Of a stretch of DNA of 6,612 bases, positions 5,126-6,612 are shown in pieces. Position 1 is the first letter of the stretch. Each line of letters begins with the position of its first letter. A program made the position numbers and the translations under genes. Source of the DNA: Deltaproteobacteria bacterium. Its GTDB lineage: Bacteria > Desulfobacterota > Desulfobaccia > Desulfobaccales > 0-14-0-80-60-11. Where the stretch lies: positions 1 to 6,612 of the forward strand of contig JAMCQY010000224.1 in assembly GCA_023381945.1 (NCBI GenBank), read 5' to 3'. The notes below the pieces were generated by a model. It had not been told where the DNA came from. It saw only the letters and a program-made list of their open reading frames with translations, and did not search any database.

Positions 5126-6612
5126 GTGACGGACCACTCCAACTCCACCCCGCCGTCCAAATTCCGGGCTGCGGCCCTCATCACCATGGCAGTACTGCTC
5201 CTAACCTTCTGCCTGGATGTTTTCGGGGTTATCGCTCCTTTCCGCCTGAAGACCCTGGATCTATTGTTCCGCCATGTACCGCTGGCCAAGGCCTCACCCG
5301 ATGTGGTGGTGGTCACCGTGGACCAACCCGACCTGGATTTTTTTAAGAATCAAGGCGTGGTGTGGCCCTGGCCCCGCCAGCTCTATGCCCACATCATTGA
5401 TTATTGCAAGCGGGCCGGGGCCAAGGCGGTAATCTTCGACCTCCTGTTCACCGAGGCCTCGTCCTACGGCCCGGAAGATGATAACCGCCTGGCCCAGGCT
5501 GCGGCGGCCGCAGGCAACGTCACCCTGCCCTTTTTTCTGTCCCGGGAGGATAAAGGCGCTAACCCTCAGGAAGCGGCCCTGCTGGAAAAAGCTGGTTTTC
5601 GAATCCCTGGCCCCAGGCCCCGGGAGCCGGTGGTTTACCACTCCATAGTCACCCCGGTCGGGCCTCTATTAAATGCAGCCGGAGCCTTGGGGAACGTGGA
5701 GTCCAGTCCTGACCCGGACGGCATCTATCGCCGCGTCCCCCTGGTTCTGCCTTTCAAAGATCGCTGGCTCCCGTTGCTGCCCTTTGCGGCGTTTCAACAT
5801 TTCGGCCGGAAGGAGCCGGTAAAATTCGTCGAAGGCGGGCTGGTCATGGGGACCCTGAGGATTCCTTTGGACGAACAGGGCAAGCTCCTCCTCAAGTATC
5901 GCGGCCCCAGCCGCAGCCATAAACGCTTTTCAGCGGCCAATGTCATCTCCTCCGAGGCCAGGGTGCGCCATGATCTCCCGCCCATCTACCCACCGGAGGC
6001 CTTTGCCGGCAAATGGGTCTTCGTCGGTCTCACCGCCCCGGGCCTCCTGGATCTGAAGGCCTCTCCCCTGGGCGGCGTTTACCCCGGGGTAGAGGTTCAT
6101 GCCACCGCGTTGGACAATCTGCTCCAGGGAGATTTTCTCAAGACCCTGCCGGGCTGGCTCCTGTGGGCCTGGGCCCTGGTCCTGGTGCTGGCCATTGCCG
6201 CCACGGTCCTCTATGTCCCCCGCCTCCTCGTCACCCTGGTGGCCTTGTTTGTCCTTCTGCTGGTCCATGTGTCGCTCACGACCCTCGCCTTTTGGAACGG
6301 CCTCTGGGCCGATCCGGTCCTGCCGGGGCTCGCCCTGGCCCTGAGCTTCGGGCTGGCCACGGCCTACAGTTACGCCACCGAGGGCCGTCAAAAGCTTTAT
6401 ATCCGCCGCATGTTCGGCCAGTACATGTCTGAGGCGGTCATCAGCCACCTGCTGGCCCACCCGGAGAAGTTGAAACTGGGTGGGGAACGCCGCCAGGTCA
6501 CGCTATTTTTCTCCGACCTGGCCGGCTTTACCACCATTTCCGAGCGCCTGGACGCCGAAACCGTAGTGGCTCTCCTCAACGATTACCTTTCCGCCATGAC
6601 CGAGATCATCCT
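5126..6612 (+). CDS. CHASE2-domain adenylate/guanylate cyclase, 3' end beyond window
   Basis: The visible 495 residues read in order: a short N-tail, TM1 (about 16-34), a periplasmic CHASE2 sensor (about 36-335), three membrane helices (about 343-363, 367-390, 397-415), a helical transducer, and the start of a class III cyclase domain. CHASE2 marks are LKTLDLLFRH (41-50), PDVVVVTVDQ (58-67), WPWPRQLYAHIIDY (80-93) and FDLLFTE (104-110). The cyclase begins after MFGQYMSEAVI with GGERRQVTLFFSDLAGFTT, in which Asp464 is the expected first metal-binding residue; the second Asp, the base-recognition residues and the transition-state Asn/Arg lie outside, so cAMP versus cGMP cannot be decided (cAMP is usual). 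Family knowledge: CHASE2 is an extracytoplasmic ligand-sensing domain that controls cyclases, kinases and GGDEF proteins. The start is GTG 5126 with GAGGT just upstream; the frame is closed by a TGA about 60 nt earlier, and ATG at codon 21 is a poorer alternative. Confidence 0.93.
   Translation, partial: MTDHSNSTPPSKFRAAALITMAVLLLTFCLDVFGVIAPFRLKTLDLLFRHVPLAKASPDVVVVTVDQPDLDFFKNQGVVWPWPRQLYAHIIDYCKRAGAKAVIFDLLFTEASSYGPEDDNRLAQAAAAAGNVTLPFFLSREDKGANPQEAALLEKAGFRIPGPRPREPVVYHSIVTPVGPLLNAAGALGNVESSPDPDGIYRRVPLVLPFKDRWLPLLPFAAFQHFGRKEPVKFVEGGLVMGTLRIPLDEQGKLLLKYRGPSRSHKRFSAANVISSEARVRHDLPPIYPPEAFAGKWVFVGLTAPGLLDLKASPLGGVYPGVEVHATALDNLLQGDFLKTLPGWLLWAWALVLVLAIAATVLYVPRLLVTLVALFVLLLVHVSLTTLAFWNGLWADPVLPGLALALSFGLATAYSYATEGRQKLYIRRMFGQYMSEAVISHLLAHPEKLKLGGERRQVTLFFSDLAGFTTISERLDAETVVALLNDYLSAMTEII

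Noticed and set aside
6013..6432. Plus-strand 139-codon frame in another phase of the cyclase gene
   Set aside because: Arg/Pro/Gly-rich translation typical of an off-frame in GC-rich DNA; the correct frame encodes membrane helices.
5930..6460. Minus-strand 176-codon frame rich in Gly/Gln/Glu
   Set aside because: It lies antisense to the cyclase transmembrane region, whose plus-strand frame is strongly supported by CHASE2 and cyclase motifs.

Overview
The window holds ordinary bacterial chromosomal DNA with short Shine-Dalgarno sites, intergenic DNA clearly richer in A+T than the genes, and no phage, plasmid, CRISPR or insertion-sequence genes. The gene set (RlmH, a large MMPL/RND exporter paired with an MlaC-type periplasmic protein, and a CHASE2 adenylate cyclase) suggests a Gram-negative with an outer membrane. 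A Desulfobacterota/'Deltaproteobacteria'-like source is the best guess. It rests on overall flavour only, because no taxonomic marker is complete here.

Layout. Bases 1-139 (minus) are the N-terminal part of rlmH, preceded by a strong sigma70-type promoter (TTGACA, 18-nt spacer, TACAAT at 238-267). Bases 370-660 (minus) encode an unrecognised 96-residue protein with an excellent ribosome binding site. Bases 661-967 are intergenic and contain a probable promoter for the 96-residue protein plus two hairpins downstream of the next gene. Bases 968-1555 (minus) encode a secreted MlaC/Ttg2D-family protein. Bases 1413-4349 (minus) encode a 12-TM-type MMPL/RND transporter resembling HpnN. The two genes overlap by 143 nt in different frames and form one transcriptional unit, transporter first. 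Bases 4350-5125 are a divergent intergenic region with a MITE-like element of nested inverted repeats (4543-4675), an 8-bp dyad, possible promoters and weak traces of decayed coding sequence. Bases 5126-6612 (plus) encode a CHASE2 sensor joined through three membrane helices to a class III nucleotide cyclase, cut off by the window end just after the first metal-binding aspartate.

How the parts may work together. The RND protein and the MlaC-like protein look like a lipid-trafficking pair: an inner-membrane, proton-driven permease with a periplasmic lipid carrier, comparable to HpnN/HpnM of hopanoid transport, with no MlaFEDB-type ABC genes in view. The cyclase is divergently oriented and probably makes cAMP in response to an envelope or periplasmic signal. 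Nothing in the sequence ties it to the transporter beyond adjacency. RlmH is a housekeeping ribosome-modification enzyme and is probably unrelated to either.

I see no convincing new biological system. The items most worth a second look are the long transporter/MlaC overlap, the MITE-like element, the ABC-less RND/MlaC pairing, and the unusual acidic pattern in the second half of the transporter.
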